From positions 13,753-77,752 of the forward strand of contig CAYUIT010000014.1 in NCBI GenBank assembly GCA_964444835.1: a stretch of DNA of 64,000 nucleotides, read 5' to 3'. Numbering within the stretch: position 1 is the first letter of the stretch; each line of letters opens with the position of its first letter. Of the stretch, positions 16,163 through 25,755 are shown one piece after another. The notes under the pieces are model-generated. The model made no database searches and was not told the origin of the DNA. It saw nothing but the letters and a program-made list of their open reading frames with translations. A program made the translations under genes and the position numbers. This DNA comes from CADEED01 sp964444835 (GTDB taxonomy: Bacteria > Pseudomonadota > Gammaproteobacteria > Steroidobacterales > Steroidobacteraceae).

Positions 16163-16864
16163 ATGAAGAGAACGCTACTGGTGATGATGTGCATGGCGCT
16201 CGCCTGGACGAGCGGCGTGGCACGAGCGCAAACGGAGGCAACGCCGCCGCCGCCACCGGCGACCGCGGAGTCGGCCCCGGCCGATCCGGCTGCGCCGACT
16301 GCCGCCGCACCAGAAGCCACCGAAGTCGCGCAGCCAGCCGACTCGGCGCCGGGCGCAGAGGGAGCGACGGATGAGGCCGCCCCCGGCACCGCCGCACCCA
16401 GCGAGCCGACAGAGGATACGCGGGGGCTCGACGAGCAGATCCAGCAGCTAAAGCAGGATGTCGTCGATCTCAACAAGGATTTGTTTGTACTCGAAGAAGA
16501 ACTGCTGTTCCCAGCGAACACGCAGGTCGCGGTGTTCATTTCGATGGACGTCGGCGAGTTCTTTGCGCTCGATTCGATCCAGATCAAAGTCGATAACAAG
16601 GAAGTCGCTAACTACCTGTACACGCCGCGCGAAGCTGAGGCTTTGCTGAAAGGTGGCGTGCATCGCATCTACGTGGGTAATTTGAAGGTGGGCGAGCATG
16701 AGCTCGTGGCCTTCTTCAACGGCAAGGGGCCTAACAATCGCGAGTACCGTCGCGGCGCCAACCTGAAGTTCGAAAAGAGCGTCGGCGCCAAGTATTTGGA
16801 ACTCAAGATCACCGACCGTGCGCGGCGTGCCCAGCCCGAGTTTGCGATCAAGGATTGGGAATAA
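16163..16864 (+). CDS. Exported coiled-coil protein heading the TPR/ExbBD module, function unknown
   Basis: A 233-residue protein with a signal peptide ending SGVARAQ. A 60-residue Ala/Pro/Glu-rich linker follows, then a short helix (DEQIQQLKQDVVDLNKDLFVLEEELLF) with heptad character. A compact beta-rich C-terminal domain (VAVFISMDVGEFFALDSIQIKVDNKEVANYLY...HELVAFFNGKGPN) completes it. Similar proteins are sometimes labelled AraC regulators in databases, which nothing here supports: there is no HTH and the protein is exported. It is 9 bases upstream of the first TPR gene and probably a periplasmic component of the same complex. Confidence 0.72.
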   Translation: MKRTLLVMMCMALAWTSGVARAQTEATPPPPPATAESAPADPAAPTAAAPEATEVAQPADSAPGAEGATDEAAPGTAAPSEPTEDTRGLDEQIQQLKQDVVDLNKDLFVLEEELLFPANTQVAVFISMDVGEFFALDSIQIKVDNKEVANYLYTPREAEALLKGGVHRIYVGNLKVGEHELVAFFNGKGPNNREYRRGANLKFEKSVGAKYLELKITDRARRAQPEFAIKDWE

Positions 16865-16873
16865 CGAGCTCCG

Positions 16874-18838
16874 ATGCGCGTGCGACGCTGGCATGGATGG
16901 ATGGCGGGCCTGCTCGCTGCGATGGCAGCGGGTGGTGTCGTTGCCAAAGATCCCGACCCTAACAAGCTTACGCCTATCAAAGTGCGCGACCTGCACTACG
17001 GCGACGTGTTGTTCTACTTCTATCAAGGGCAAGATTTCGAGGCGCTCACACGCTTGAACGCCTATAAGCAGTGGAATCGCACGCCGAATCACGATGCAGA
17101 ATCTGAGCTGCTGCTCGGCGGTCTGTACCTCTCGCTCGGCATGCACAATGAAGCCGGCGCGCGGTTCGAGCGATTGTTGACACAGAATGTCCCGTTGTCG
17201 GTGCGTAACCGTGCCTGGTTTTATCTCGGCAAGATTTGGTATTCGCGCGGCTACCTCGAGCGGGCCGAGCGGGCGATTGCGGCCGTGCAAGGCCAGCTCA
17301 CGCCGGATCTTGAGGCGGAACGCCTGCATCTGCTCGTCAATGTGTTGATGCGGCAAGAGCGTTTCGATGAAGCGATTCAGCTGCTCAACAGTTGGCGCTC
17401 GCGCGACGATCAGCGCGATTGGCTCGCCTACGCCGAGTACAACTTGGGTGTCGCCTTGGTGCGCAAAGGGCTGGTGGCCGAGGCGGATCCGATTCTGACG
17501 CGCGTCGGCACGATGCAATCCGGCCGGCGCGAAATGAAAGCGCTGCGCGATCGCGCCAATCTGGCGCTCGGCTTCGCCTACTTGCAGTCGGATCAGGCAG
17601 CGCTTGCCCGCACACCGCTTGAACGCGTACGGCTCAACGGGCCGTATTCAACAAAGGCATTGCTCGGCGTCGGTTGGGCCGATGCGGCCGATGGCGACTT
17701 CACCAAAGCGCTTACGCCGTGGCTCGAGTTGCGCGATCGCAGCTTGCTCGACTCTGCTGTGCAAGAGGCTTACCTCGCCATTCCGTATGCGTTTCGCAAA
17801 CTGGGCGCAAACGCGCAGGCTGCTGAGGCGTATGAGATTGCGCTGCGCTCATTCGACACGGAGGCGGCGACGATCGATAAGTCGATCGAAAAGATTCAAA
17901 CCAGCCAATTGCTCGACCAGTTAGTCTCGCAAGACGATCGCCAGCAGTACGGTTGGTTTTGGCAATTGCGGCAATTGCCAGATGCGGCCGAGTCGCGCTA
18001 CCTCTACCCGCTACTCGCCAGCCACGACTTCCAAGAGGGCTTGAAGAACTACCGTGACCTGGGCTTCATGGGCCTGACGCTGGATCGGTGGACCGACAGC
18101 CTCGTGGCGTTCGACAACATGATCGACACACGGGAGCGCGCCTATGCGGAGCGCCTGCCGCGCACCGATGCGCTGCTGGCAACGGGCGCTGCGGATGCGA
18201 TGCGTTCGCAACGCGACTCTTTGTCGAGTGAACTTGACCGCATCGAACAGACTAACGACTTTGCGGCACTCGGTAGTGCCGAACAGCGCGGTCAATGGGC
18301 GCGGATTACCCGCATCGAAGCTGCGCTTGCGGAGGCGCCTGCCGACGAGGAGAACGCGGAGCTGCGCGACAAGGCGCGCCTCATCAAAGGCGTGCTCTAT
18401 TGGAATTTGGCGGAGTCGTTCAAGGCGCGTGTGTGGAACCAACGCCGTACGATTCGCGATCTCGATCAAGCCTTGCGCGAGGCCGACAACCGCTGGGTCC
18501 GCGTCAAGAATGCGCGCAATGCCGTACCTAACAACACGGGCGGATTCGACGCGCGGCTGAGCACGTTGAAGGAACGCCTCGATGCGCTGACCGTGCGTCT
18601 GGTCGAGATGCAAGCGCGCCAGAACAATCTGTTGGAGAACATGGCAATCGCTCAGCTGGACGCCCAGAAAGAGCGCCTCGCGACCTACCAAGTGCAGGCA
18701 CGCTTCGAATTGGCGTCGATTTACGATCAAGTGGCGAACCCGGCGCCGCCGTCGGCAGCGCCAGAAGTGCCGCAAGCGCCTGCGCCAGACGCTGCCGCGC
18801 CTCAAACCGCTGAGCCGCAAGCGGAGACGCCGCGATGA
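16874..18838 (+). CDS. Large exported tetratricopeptide-repeat protein (654 aa)
   Basis: A signal peptide (MAGLLAAMAAGGVVAK) is followed by helical repeats fitting TPR spacing, such as NHDAESELLLGGLYLSLGMHNEAGARFERLL, NRAWFYLGKIWYSRGYLERAERAI and LGFAYLQSDQAALARTPLERV. A long helical, probably coiled-coil region lies in the second half (about 430-620), with an Ala/Pro-rich tail. This is presumably a periplasmic scaffold. The stop overlaps the next start by 4 bases (ATGA), so the two large TPR proteins are probably made in fixed ratio. Confidence 0.85.
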   Translation: MRVRRWHGWMAGLLAAMAAGGVVAKDPDPNKLTPIKVRDLHYGDVLFYFYQGQDFEALTRLNAYKQWNRTPNHDAESELLLGGLYLSLGMHNEAGARFERLLTQNVPLSVRNRAWFYLGKIWYSRGYLERAERAIAAVQGQLTPDLEAERLHLLVNVLMRQERFDEAIQLLNSWRSRDDQRDWLAYAEYNLGVALVRKGLVAEADPILTRVGTMQSGRREMKALRDRANLALGFAYLQSDQAALARTPLERVRLNGPYSTKALLGVGWADAADGDFTKALTPWLELRDRSLLDSAVQEAYLAIPYAFRKLGANAQAAEAYEIALRSFDTEAATIDKSIEKIQTSQLLDQLVSQDDRQQYGWFWQLRQLPDAAESRYLYPLLASHDFQEGLKNYRDLGFMGLTLDRWTDSLVAFDNMIDTRERAYAERLPRTDALLATGAADAMRSQRDSLSSELDRIEQTNDFAALGSAEQRGQWARITRIEAALAEAPADEENAELRDKARLIKGVLYWNLAESFKARVWNQRRTIRDLDQALREADNRWVRVKNARNAVPNNTGGFDARLSTLKERLDALTVRLVEMQARQNNLLENMAIAQLDAQKERLATYQVQARFELASIYDQVANPAPPSAAPEVPQAPAPDAAAPQTAEPQAETPR

Positions 18839-21651
18839 GCCGCGCGCCCGTCATTCTGCGTTGCTGTGTGGTGCTCGCATGCGGCTTGGCGCTCGTGCCA
18901 TTCGCGGACGCTGCGCGCAAGCGCGAGAAAACCATCAAGGACTTGCCGGCCCGGCCCGTCGTCATCAATCCCGACCAAAAGGTCGAGGCGAGCGCAGATC
19001 GTGCGATGCAGAGTTATCGCCGTTTCCTCGAACTGCAGAAAACCGATCCCAAGTTACGCGCGGAAGCGCTGCGTCGTTTGGGCGACCTCAACCTCGAAGT
19101 CGGTGAGGTTGAGCGTATGGCCAGCGAGGTGAGCGCCATCGATTTGCAAGGCGCGGAGGCTATCAAGCTCTACACCACCTTGTTGAAGGCCTATCCCGAC
19201 TATCCCCGCAACGACCAGGTGCTCTACCAATTGGCGCGTGCCTACGAGACGACGGGCCAAACCGACAAGGCGCTCGGCACGCTCGATCAACTCGTGAAGC
19301 GCTTTCCGCGCAGCCCGCAGCTCGACGAGGTGCAGTTCCGTCGCGGCGAACTGCTGTTCTCGGCAAAAAACTATGCAGCGGCGCAAGACGCGTATTACGT
19401 GGTCGTGCAGCGGCCGCAGTCGTCGTTCTTTGAGCAAAGCTTGTACAAGCATGGTTGGTCCTTGTTCAAGCAGGGCCTGAGCGAGGAGTGCTTGGTTTCC
19501 TTTGCGGGCGTGCTCGAGAGCACGATGGTGTCGCCGACTGACAAGACTCGCTTGCGCACGCTCGAGGAGATGTCGCGTCCCGAGCGCGAGCTCGCCGAGG
19601 ACACGCTGCGTGTCATGAGCATCACGTTCTCGTATCTCGACGGCGTCGATACTCTGAACGACTTCTTGGGCAAGCGCGGCAACCCGGCGTACTCGTCGGT
19701 GTTGTATTCGCGCTTGGGCGATCTCTATGTCGAGAAAGAGCGCTACCAAGACGCGGCCAAGACATTCCGCGCTTTCGTCGCGCGTAATCCGAATAGTGAG
19801 TTTGCGCCAGGCCTCTCAAATCAAGCGATCGATGCCTATCGCAAAGGCGGCTTCCCGCAGTTGGTGCTCGAGAGCAAGCGCGAGTACGTGGAGCTGTACA
19901 ACTACGACAGTGCGTTTTGGCAAGGCCGCGATCGTGCGCAGTACCCCTCGATCGGTGCCGATCTCAAGACGAACTTGAAGGACGTCGCCGAGTACCTGCA
20001 CGCGAACGCGCAAAAATCGCGCAAGCCGGATGACTTCCGCGAAGCTGCGCGTTGGTATCGCAGTTATCTCGTGTCATTCCCGAACGAGCCGGAGACGGCT
20101 GCCACGAATTTTGCGCTCGCGGAGGCGTTGTTCGATGGGCAGGACTACGCTGCGGCGGCCGAGGAATTCGAGCGCACGGCGTACAACTACCCGAAGAGCG
20201 ACAAGTCGGCCAAGGCCGCTTACGCAGCTCTGTCTGCCTACTTGAAGGAGCGTGAACGCGCTGCGCCCGAAGCCAAGGCGGAATGGCAAAAGCGTTCGAT
20301 CGACGCAGGCATCAAGTTTGCCGAAGCGTTTCCAGAGCACCCCGATTCGAGCGGTGTGTTGACGCGTGCCGCGCAAGACGTGTTCGCGCAGAACGACTTG
20401 CCACGCGCCGTCGATTTGTCGAAGCGCGTGTTGGCCTTGCAACCGCCACCGGATACGACGAAGCAGCGCGTCGTCTGGACGATTATCGGTCAAGCGAGTT
20501 TCGATCAAGGTCAGTTTGCCGAAGCTGAGCGCGGCTACATCGCGGCGCGCGACTTACTGCCGGCGAACGACAAGATGCGCGCGGATCTCACGGAGCGCAT
20601 CGCGACTGCCGTCTACAAACAAGCCGAGGCGAAGCAGAAGACGGGTGATACGGCGGGTGCCGTTGACGACTTCATGCGCGTCGCGAGTGTGGCGCCCGAT
20701 TCGAAGATTCGCGCGACGGCCGAGTACGACGCGGCGGCGCAGTTGATCAACCAAAAGGATTGGAATCGCGCGATTACGGTGCTGACGAACTATCGTGCAC
20801 GCTACCCGCGCAGCGAGTTCGCGCGCGATGTCACGCGCAAGCTCGCCGTTGCTTACGGCGAAGCGGGTCGGCCTGCGGAGGCGGCGGCGGAATTCGAGCG
20901 TATCGCGCTCAATCCGAACGAGGAGCTTGGCGTGCAGCGCGAGGCGTTGCTGCAGTCGGCCGACTTGTACGGTAAAGCGGGTCGGACGCGCAAAGCGGTC
21001 GGTATGCTCGAGCGTTTCGTTGAGATGTATCCGCGACCGGTGGCCGATGCGCTCGAGGCGAAATTCAAATTGGCGGAGTACTCCGGCAAAGCGGGCGAGA
21101 TCGACAATCAGCGCGAATACTATCGTCAGATCATTCGTGCCGATCGGAGCGCAGGTGCCGGTCGCACTGACCGAACGCAGTATTTGGCAGCGAAGTCGCA
21201 GCTCGCATTGACGGAGCCAGCGCGGGACGAGTTCCGCAGCATTCGCTTGGCGTTGCCATTGAAGCAAAGCTTGACGCGCAAGCGTAAGGCGATGGACGCG
21301 GCGCTGAATGGCTACAAGCTGGCAGCCGACTACCGCGTGGCAGAGGTGACGACGGCTGCCACGTTTGAGATCGCGGAACTCTACCGGCAGTTGGGCGTCG
21401 ACATCATGCGGTCGGAGCGACCGAAAGGCCTCGATGCCGCGGAGGTGGAGGAATACGGCTCGTTGCTCGAGGAACAAGCGTTCCCATTCGAAGAGCAGGC
21501 GATCAAGACGCACGAGGTCAATTCGGCCCGTGTGGCCGACGGCGTGTATGACGAGTGGGTTCAGAAGAGCTTCGCGGCACTCGCGAAGCTGAAGCCTGGC
21601 CGCTATGGCAAGACCGAGCTGGTGCAAGAGGTCGTCGACAGTGCAAATTAA
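18835..21651 (+). CDS. Very large exported TPR protein (938 aa)
   Basis: A signal peptide ending PFADAARK precedes about 20 TPR-like helical pairs through most of the length. Examples are DYPRNDQVLYQLARAYETTGQTDKALGTLDQLVKRFP, SVLYSRLGDLYVEKERYQDAAKTFRAFV and NEPETAATNFALAEALFDGQDYAAAAEEFERTAYNYP. The repeat type resembles BamD/YfiO and YbgF (Tol-Pal) repeats, which work at the envelope. It overlaps its upstream neighbour by 4 bases and its downstream neighbour by 11. It is probably a periplasmic platform for the ExbBD-driven machine. Confidence 0.87.
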   Translation: MSRAPVILRCCVVLACGLALVPFADAARKREKTIKDLPARPVVINPDQKVEASADRAMQSYRRFLELQKTDPKLRAEALRRLGDLNLEVGEVERMASEVSAIDLQGAEAIKLYTTLLKAYPDYPRNDQVLYQLARAYETTGQTDKALGTLDQLVKRFPRSPQLDEVQFRRGELLFSAKNYAAAQDAYYVVVQRPQSSFFEQSLYKHGWSLFKQGLSEECLVSFAGVLESTMVSPTDKTRLRTLEEMSRPERELAEDTLRVMSITFSYLDGVDTLNDFLGKRGNPAYSSVLYSRLGDLYVEKERYQDAAKTFRAFVARNPNSEFAPGLSNQAIDAYRKGGFPQLVLESKREYVELYNYDSAFWQGRDRAQYPSIGADLKTNLKDVAEYLHANAQKSRKPDDFREAARWYRSYLVSFPNEPETAATNFALAEALFDGQDYAAAAEEFERTAYNYPKSDKSAKAAYAALSAYLKERERAAPEAKAEWQKRSIDAGIKFAEAFPEHPDSSGVLTRAAQDVFAQNDLPRAVDLSKRVLALQPPPDTTKQRVVWTIIGQASFDQGQFAEAERGYIAARDLLPANDKMRADLTERIATAVYKQAEAKQKTGDTAGAVDDFMRVASVAPDSKIRATAEYDAAAQLINQKDWNRAITVLTNYRARYPRSEFARDVTRKLAVAYGEAGRPAEAAAEFERIALNPNEELGVQREALLQSADLYGKAGRTRKAVGMLERFVEMYPRPVADALEAKFKLAEYSGKAGEIDNQREYYRQIIRADRSAGAGRTDRTQYLAAKSQLALTEPARDEFRSIRLALPLKQSLTRKRKAMDAALNGYKLAADYRVAEVTTAATFEIAELYRQLGVDIMRSERPKGLDAAEVEEYGSLLEEQAFPFEEQAIKTHEVNSARVADGVYDEWVQKSFAALAKLKPGRYGKTELVQEVVDSAN

Positions 21652-22438
21652 GTTTCCAGTTCGGCCCTTGGGCTGCGCGGCGCTGCTGCTCGCTTTGGCG
21701 GGTTGTGGCGGCGTCGACGCCGTAAGCGATGATTCGGCCGATGTGCAGACTGCGATGACTGCGGCGCCGCGCGAGAAGGCGGCGCCGGTGGCAGAAGCCC
21801 CGACCGGGACGGCAGAGCAAGCGCCAGCGGCTGCGCCACAGCCCGAGAAGCGCGCGGCAGTGCCGGGGCGTGCGGCGCCTGAATTTGCACGTGCCGTGGG
21901 TTTGATGCGCGCTGGCGATGCCACGCAGGCGGCGCTCGAGTTTCAGTTGATGACAGAGGCGTACCCGGAACTTCCGGGTCCCTATGTAAACCTCGCGATC
22001 TTGCATCGGAAGGCAGGTAAACTCGCCGACGCCGAGGCTGTGTTGCGCAGCGGCGGTGAGCGTGCGGCACCGAGTGCATTGTTATGGACTGAGCTCGGCG
22101 TCACGTTGCGACAGGCCGGTAAGTTTGCCGCCGCGCGCGAGGCGTATGAGAAGGCGATCGCGATCGATCGCAACTACGCGGCTGCGCATCGCAATCTTGG
22201 CGTGTTGTTAGATTTGTATTTGAACGACCCGGTGAACGCGCAAACGGCGTTCGAAATTTACAAGTCACTGACGGGCGAAGACAAACCTGTTAGTGGCTGG
22301 ATTGCGGAGTTGCGGCAACGGACGAATCGCGCAGCCCCGCGGCAAAGTGCGCCGGCCGAAACGCCGACGGAGCAAGCAACAGAGCCTGCGACCGAAGCGA
22401 CTCCCGCGACCCCACCGCAGGCCGGACCTGGAGCTTAA
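21641..22438 (+). CDS. TPR lipoprotein
   Basis: A GTG start at 21641 with AAGAGG upstream gives a 265-residue protein with lipobox ALAGC (Cys22). An Ala/Pro-rich linker of about 55 residues follows, then three to four TPRs (FARAVGLMRAGDATQAALEFQLM, PYVNLAILHRKAGKLADAEAVL, LWTELGVTLRQAGKFAAAREAYEKAI, AAHRNLGVLLDLYLNDPVNAQTAFEIY). It ends in a Pro/Thr/Glu-rich tail. The start lies within the last codons of the upstream gene (11-base overlap). It is probably an outer-membrane-anchored member of the complex. Confidence 0.85.
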   Translation: MQIKFPVRPLGCAALLLALAGCGGVDAVSDDSADVQTAMTAAPREKAAPVAEAPTGTAEQAPAAAPQPEKRAAVPGRAAPEFARAVGLMRAGDATQAALEFQLMTEAYPELPGPYVNLAILHRKAGKLADAEAVLRSGGERAAPSALLWTELGVTLRQAGKFAAAREAYEKAIAIDRNYAAAHRNLGVLLDLYLNDPVNAQTAFEIYKSLTGEDKPVSGWIAELRQRTNRAAPRQSAPAETPTEQATEPATEATPATPPQAGPGA

Positions 22439-22440
22439 GA

Positions 22441-22937
22441 TGCGACATCTCTTCATCGCGGCGGCGCTGTCCCTGTTCTCAGGACTGGTGGTTGCACAAG
22501 GTGCACCGTCGAGCACGCCCGCGCCGGCAACCACGCCGGCTACGACGCCTGCGGCGACGGAGTTGGAACCGGCAGTGAATACTTCGCAAGCGAACGCGAC
22601 TCCGCCTGCAACGCCCGCAGCGGCGGCAAAGCCGCCAGCACGCCCGCGAGCCGCCGCGCCGAACGCCGCGCCGCGCACGGGCAATGCGCGCGATCGTCTC
22701 GATTTGGACGCGTCGCAAATCACCGGCAATCGCGAATTGCCGAAAGTGTTGTATATCGTGCCGTGGCGTCGCTCGGATCTCGGCGACATGGTGGCGCGGC
22801 CCGTGAATAGTTTGTTGGACGAGGTGTTGGAGCCAGTGGACCGGGACGTCTTCAAGCGCCAAAACCGCTACTACGAGGCATTGCAACCCGACGTAGTGAG
22901 AACCGGTTCCGAGTCGCCGGAAAGCCCTGAGAAGTGA
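22441..22937 (+). CDS. Small exported protein of the TPR/ExbBD module, function unknown
   Basis: The ATG at 22441 follows the previous stop by 2 bases, with GGAG upstream. The 165-residue product has a signal peptide (LFIAAALSLFSGLVVAQ) and an Ala/Pro/Thr-rich linker of about 55 residues. The only ordered region is GNRELPKVLYIVPWRRSDLGDMVARPVNSLLDEVLEPVDRDVFKRQNRYYEAL near 95-150. I do not recognise a named family. The short charged, Trp-containing segment may be a docking peptide for a partner. Longer in-frame starts exist upstream but would overlap the TPR lipoprotein and lose the signal peptide. Confidence 0.7.
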
Positions 22938-23020
22938 GTCGCAGTTTTTGGCGCTTATGTCACGCAAAGTTGGCGGGCTTGCTGGTGCCAGCCGCCGTTT
23001 GATCTAGAGGAGAGTCGACC

Positions 23021-23725
23021 GTGGAATTTTTCAACGCAGCCGTCCGCTTTTTCCAAGAGGGTGGCTTTTTCCTATACCCGCTGCTGCTCATCTTCGTGGT
23101 GGGCGTGGCGATCGCCGTCGAGCGATGGCTATACCTTTCACGCGAAACGTCGCGTAACCGCGGCTTGTGGGACGAAGTGGCGCCGCATCTCGCGAGCGGT
23201 AACTTCAAGCAAGCCATCGCCTTGGCTAACAACTCTGAGGCGCAGATCGGCAGCGTGCTGAAGTATGGCCTCGCGCGTCTGTCGACGGCGCGGCGCCGGG
23301 ATGACATTCAGCAAGCGATGGAAGAGAGCATGCTCGAGATCATTCCGCGTCTCGAGAAGCGTACGCACTACCTCTCGTCGCTCGCGAACATCGGCATGTT
23401 GATCGGCTTGTTGGGTACGATCATCGGTCTGATCGCGGCGTTCGCGGCCGTTGCGCAAGCGAACCCGGCCGAAAAGGCCACGCTGTTGTCGGCGGCCATT
23501 TCCGTCGCCATGAACAACACGGCATCCGGCTTGTTCGTCGCGATCACGCTCTTGTTGGCGCATATGTTCTTGGAGTCCAAGACCACCGCGCTCATCGACA
23601 GCCTGGAAATCGCCGTCGTCAAGTTCTTGAACTCGATCTCCGAGCGCTACACGGAACCGACCGCGCCGACGCAACCGGCGCCGCAGCCCCGTGCCCCTGG
23701 TGCGGCTACGCCGCGTCCGGCCTGA
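23021..23725 (+). CDS. MotA/TolQ/ExbB proton-channel protein
   Basis: This is the inner-membrane pentamer-type subunit that couples proton flow to work in the envelope. Three membrane segments are visible: GFFLYPLLLIFVVGVAIAVE near 15-35, IGMLIGLLGTIIGLIAAFAAV near 128-148 and NNTASGLFVAITLLLAHMFLE near 164-185. A cytosolic loop lies between the first two. The order and the GTIxGxI signature fit ExbB/TolQ. The GTG start at 23021 is preceded by GAGGAGAG. It is followed at 32 bases by the first ExbD, so it belongs to the motor core of the module. Confidence 0.93.
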   Translation: MEFFNAAVRFFQEGGFFLYPLLLIFVVGVAIAVERWLYLSRETSRNRGLWDEVAPHLASGNFKQAIALANNSEAQIGSVLKYGLARLSTARRRDDIQQAMEESMLEIIPRLEKRTHYLSSLANIGMLIGLLGTIIGLIAAFAAVAQANPAEKATLLSAAISVAMNNTASGLFVAITLLLAHMFLESKTTALIDSLEIAVVKFLNSISERYTEPTAPTQPAPQPRAPGAATPRPA

Positions 23726-23757
23726 AGCCACACTGACACACGAAACGGGAGAGCCAA

Positions 23758-24309
23758 ATGGCTTCCTCCAAACTGGCTTCGCGGGCGCTGCGCAATCACG
23801 CGCGGTATCGCGGTCGCAACGATCTGAACATCGTGCCGATGATCGACATGATGGTCATTTTGGTGTTCTTTTTGTTGTTCACAGCCGTGTTCTCGAACAC
23901 GCACATTCTCGAGCTCAATCTTCCGGCACCTAACTCCTCGATGCCGGAATTGCCGAAAGGCCTCGAGCTCGAAGTGCACGTGCGCAAGGATCGGGTCGAC
24001 ATCGCGGATCGCACCACGGGCGTTCTGCGATCGTTGCCGATGACCGCGACGGGCTATGACTACAAGGGTTTGTCGGAGTTCTTGCAGTACGTGAAAGGCA
24101 AGTATCCGACCAAGACGAACGCGAACGTGTTGCTAGAGCCCGATGTGCCGTATGACGTGTTGGTGCAAATGATGGACACCGTGCGCGTGTGGCAGATCGA
24201 TGCGCAGGGCACGCAGGCGCAGTTGTTCCCCGATATTTCGGTGGGCGATGCGCCGGTCACGGGTGAGGCGGCAGCAGCGCCGGCGCAAGCGGCGGGGGCG
24301 ACGCGATGA
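23758..24309 (+). CDS. ExbD/TolR-family protein, copy 1
   Basis: A 183-residue single-pass protein with a basic cytosolic N-terminus. The membrane helix begins NIVPMIDMMVILVFFLLF and carries the proton-relay Asp at residue 30. A periplasmic ExbD domain follows (ELNLPAPNSSMPELPKGLELEVHVRKD..., ALLEPDVPYDVLVQMMDTV-like end), with an Ala-rich tail. ExbD partners ExbB to form the stator. GGGAGAG precedes the ATG. It overlaps the second ExbD gene by 4 bases. Confidence 0.92.
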   Translation: MASSKLASRALRNHARYRGRNDLNIVPMIDMMVILVFFLLFTAVFSNTHILELNLPAPNSSMPELPKGLELEVHVRKDRVDIADRTTGVLRSLPMTATGYDYKGLSEFLQYVKGKYPTKTNANVLLEPDVPYDVLVQMMDTVRVWQIDAQGTQAQLFPDISVGDAPVTGEAAAAPAQAAGATR

Positions 24310-24830
24310 TTTCCTATCGCATCAAGAAGCACCGCAAGCGCAAGCATGACCACGGTGGGAGCCACATGGCGCTCATTCCGTTCATCGACATGCTGACGAT
24401 GCTGGTGGTGTTCTTGTTGGCGCACTCGTCGGAAGTCGAGGTGTTGCCGAATACCAAGAACATCGAGATACCGCAGTCGATTGCGCAGATTCGCCCGCGG
24501 GAAACCGTCGTGGTGATGGTGACGCGCGATACGATTTTCTTGAACGGCCGCGCGATCGCGAAAGTCGCCGACGCGGCCAATCCGAATTCTGAGGATGTGG
24601 TGATCGAGCCGCTGCGCGTGGCGCTGAGCGAGCAGAACGACCGGATCTTGCGCGAAACAGCGCGCGAAGACCTCGCGGAGCGTGAGATCACGATCATGGG
24701 TGACAAGCAGACACCATTTGCCGTGTTGAAGCGTGTCATGGCGACCTGCACTGCTGCCGAATACGGCAAAGTGTCGTTGGCTGTGATTCAGCGTGAACAA
24801 GACGCAACGGCAGGGCAGGCAGGCGCATGA
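24306..24830 (+). CDS. ExbD/TolR-family protein, copy 2
   Basis: A 174-residue paralogue of the preceding gene, with a very basic N-terminus (KKHRKRKHDHGG). Its helix LIPFIDMLTMLVVFLLA carries the conserved Asp at about residue 28. The periplasmic domain includes TVVVMVTRDTIFLNGRAIAKV and ITIMGDKQTPFAVLKRVMATC. Two different TolR/ExbD subunits per ExbB also occur in the Myxococcus AglR-AglQ-AglS motor. It is joined to both neighbours by 4-base overlaps, so production is tightly coupled. Confidence 0.92.
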   Translation: MISYRIKKHRKRKHDHGGSHMALIPFIDMLTMLVVFLLAHSSEVEVLPNTKNIEIPQSIAQIRPRETVVVMVTRDTIFLNGRAIAKVADAANPNSEDVVIEPLRVALSEQNDRILRETAREDLAEREITIMGDKQTPFAVLKRVMATCTAAEYGKVSLAVIQREQDATAGQAGA

Positions 24831-25750
24831 TGCTCGCTCCGTACTTCCGTCGTTTCGAACTGCCGTGGGCGCCGCTCGAAGAGCCGGAGCTGCGGTTCCG
24901 TCGTTTAGTACGCACGTTGCTGATCGTGGCGACAGTTTTGGCTGTGCTCGTCGCGATTTTGCCTACGCCTGAGAAGCCGCGGATAAAGCCGACAGACTTG
25001 CCGGAGCGCGTCGTTGAGTTGATCGTCGAGCGGCCAAAGCCGCCACCGCCGCCGCCACCCGAGGTGAAGCCCGAGCCCAAGCCCGAGCAGAAGCCGGAAC
25101 CGCGCGTTGCGCGTGTCGAGCGGCCGACGCCCCAGGTGAGGCCGCGCGAGCGCGTCAAGGATCAGGGCTTACTCGCTATGAAGGACGAGCTCGCGGAATT
25201 GCGGGACCAACTCGATCCTAACCAGTTGGCCACGCCTGATCTGAAAACGCCGGGCCCGGACTCGCGGTCGGAGCGCTCGCTGATCACCTCACGCGTCGGT
25301 AGCGCGAGCGGCGGCATCAATACCGCGTCGATGTCGCGGGGCTTTGGCGGCGGCGTGGGCGCCATCGGTACGCACACGACCACGCAGAAGTCGGTGGGCG
25401 ATACGGCGATCGGCGAGACGCGTGGCGCGGCAGCCAAACGCACCGGCAGCAGCAACAAGGCGTCACGGCCTCGCGAGGAAGTGGAAGTCGTATTCGACAA
25501 GAACAAGGGCGCGCTCTATGCGCTGTACGGACGCGCGTTGCGCGATGCGCCCGACCTGCAAGGTAAGCTGGTGCTGGAGTTTACGATTGCGCCGTCGGGC
25601 GAAATCACGATGTGTCGCGTCGTATCGAGCGAGCTCAACGATCCCGAGCTCGAGAAGAAGATCGTTGCCCGCGTGCGCTTGATTCGATTCTCGGCCCTCG
25701 ATGTGCCGCCATTGACCGTGAGCAAGCCGATCGATTTCTTCCCGGCGTAG
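24827..25750 (+). CDS. TonB-like protein with AgmX/PglI-type C-terminal domain
   Basis: The 307-residue protein has a TonB layout. A cytosolic N-terminus leads to one membrane helix (about 29-46, TLLIVATVLAVLVAILP), a Pro/Lys/Glu-rich spacer (about 60-105) and a Gly/Ser/Thr-rich region. The C-terminal domain reads EVVFDKNKGALYALYGRALRDAPDLQGKLVLEFTIAPSGEITMCRVVSSELNDPELEKKIVARV. That ending matches the AgmX/PglI C-terminal family, named from Myxococcus gliding-motility genes, and resembles the TonB fold. It probably transmits ExbBD energy to the TPR and outer-membrane partners. It overlaps the upstream exbD by 4 bases. Confidence 0.88.
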   Translation: MMLAPYFRRFELPWAPLEEPELRFRRLVRTLLIVATVLAVLVAILPTPEKPRIKPTDLPERVVELIVERPKPPPPPPPEVKPEPKPEQKPEPRVARVERPTPQVRPRERVKDQGLLAMKDELAELRDQLDPNQLATPDLKTPGPDSRSERSLITSRVGSASGGINTASMSRGFGGGVGAIGTHTTTQKSVGDTAIGETRGAAAKRTGSSNKASRPREEVEVVFDKNKGALYALYGRALRDAPDLQGKLVLEFTIAPSGEITMCRVVSSELNDPELEKKIVARVRLIRFSALDVPPLTVSKPIDFFPA

Positions 25751-25755
25751 CTCCT

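Noticed and set aside
16163..16864. An AraC-type regulator at the head of the TPR operon
   Set aside because: The protein has a signal peptide and no helix-turn-helix, so this database-style label is unsupported.
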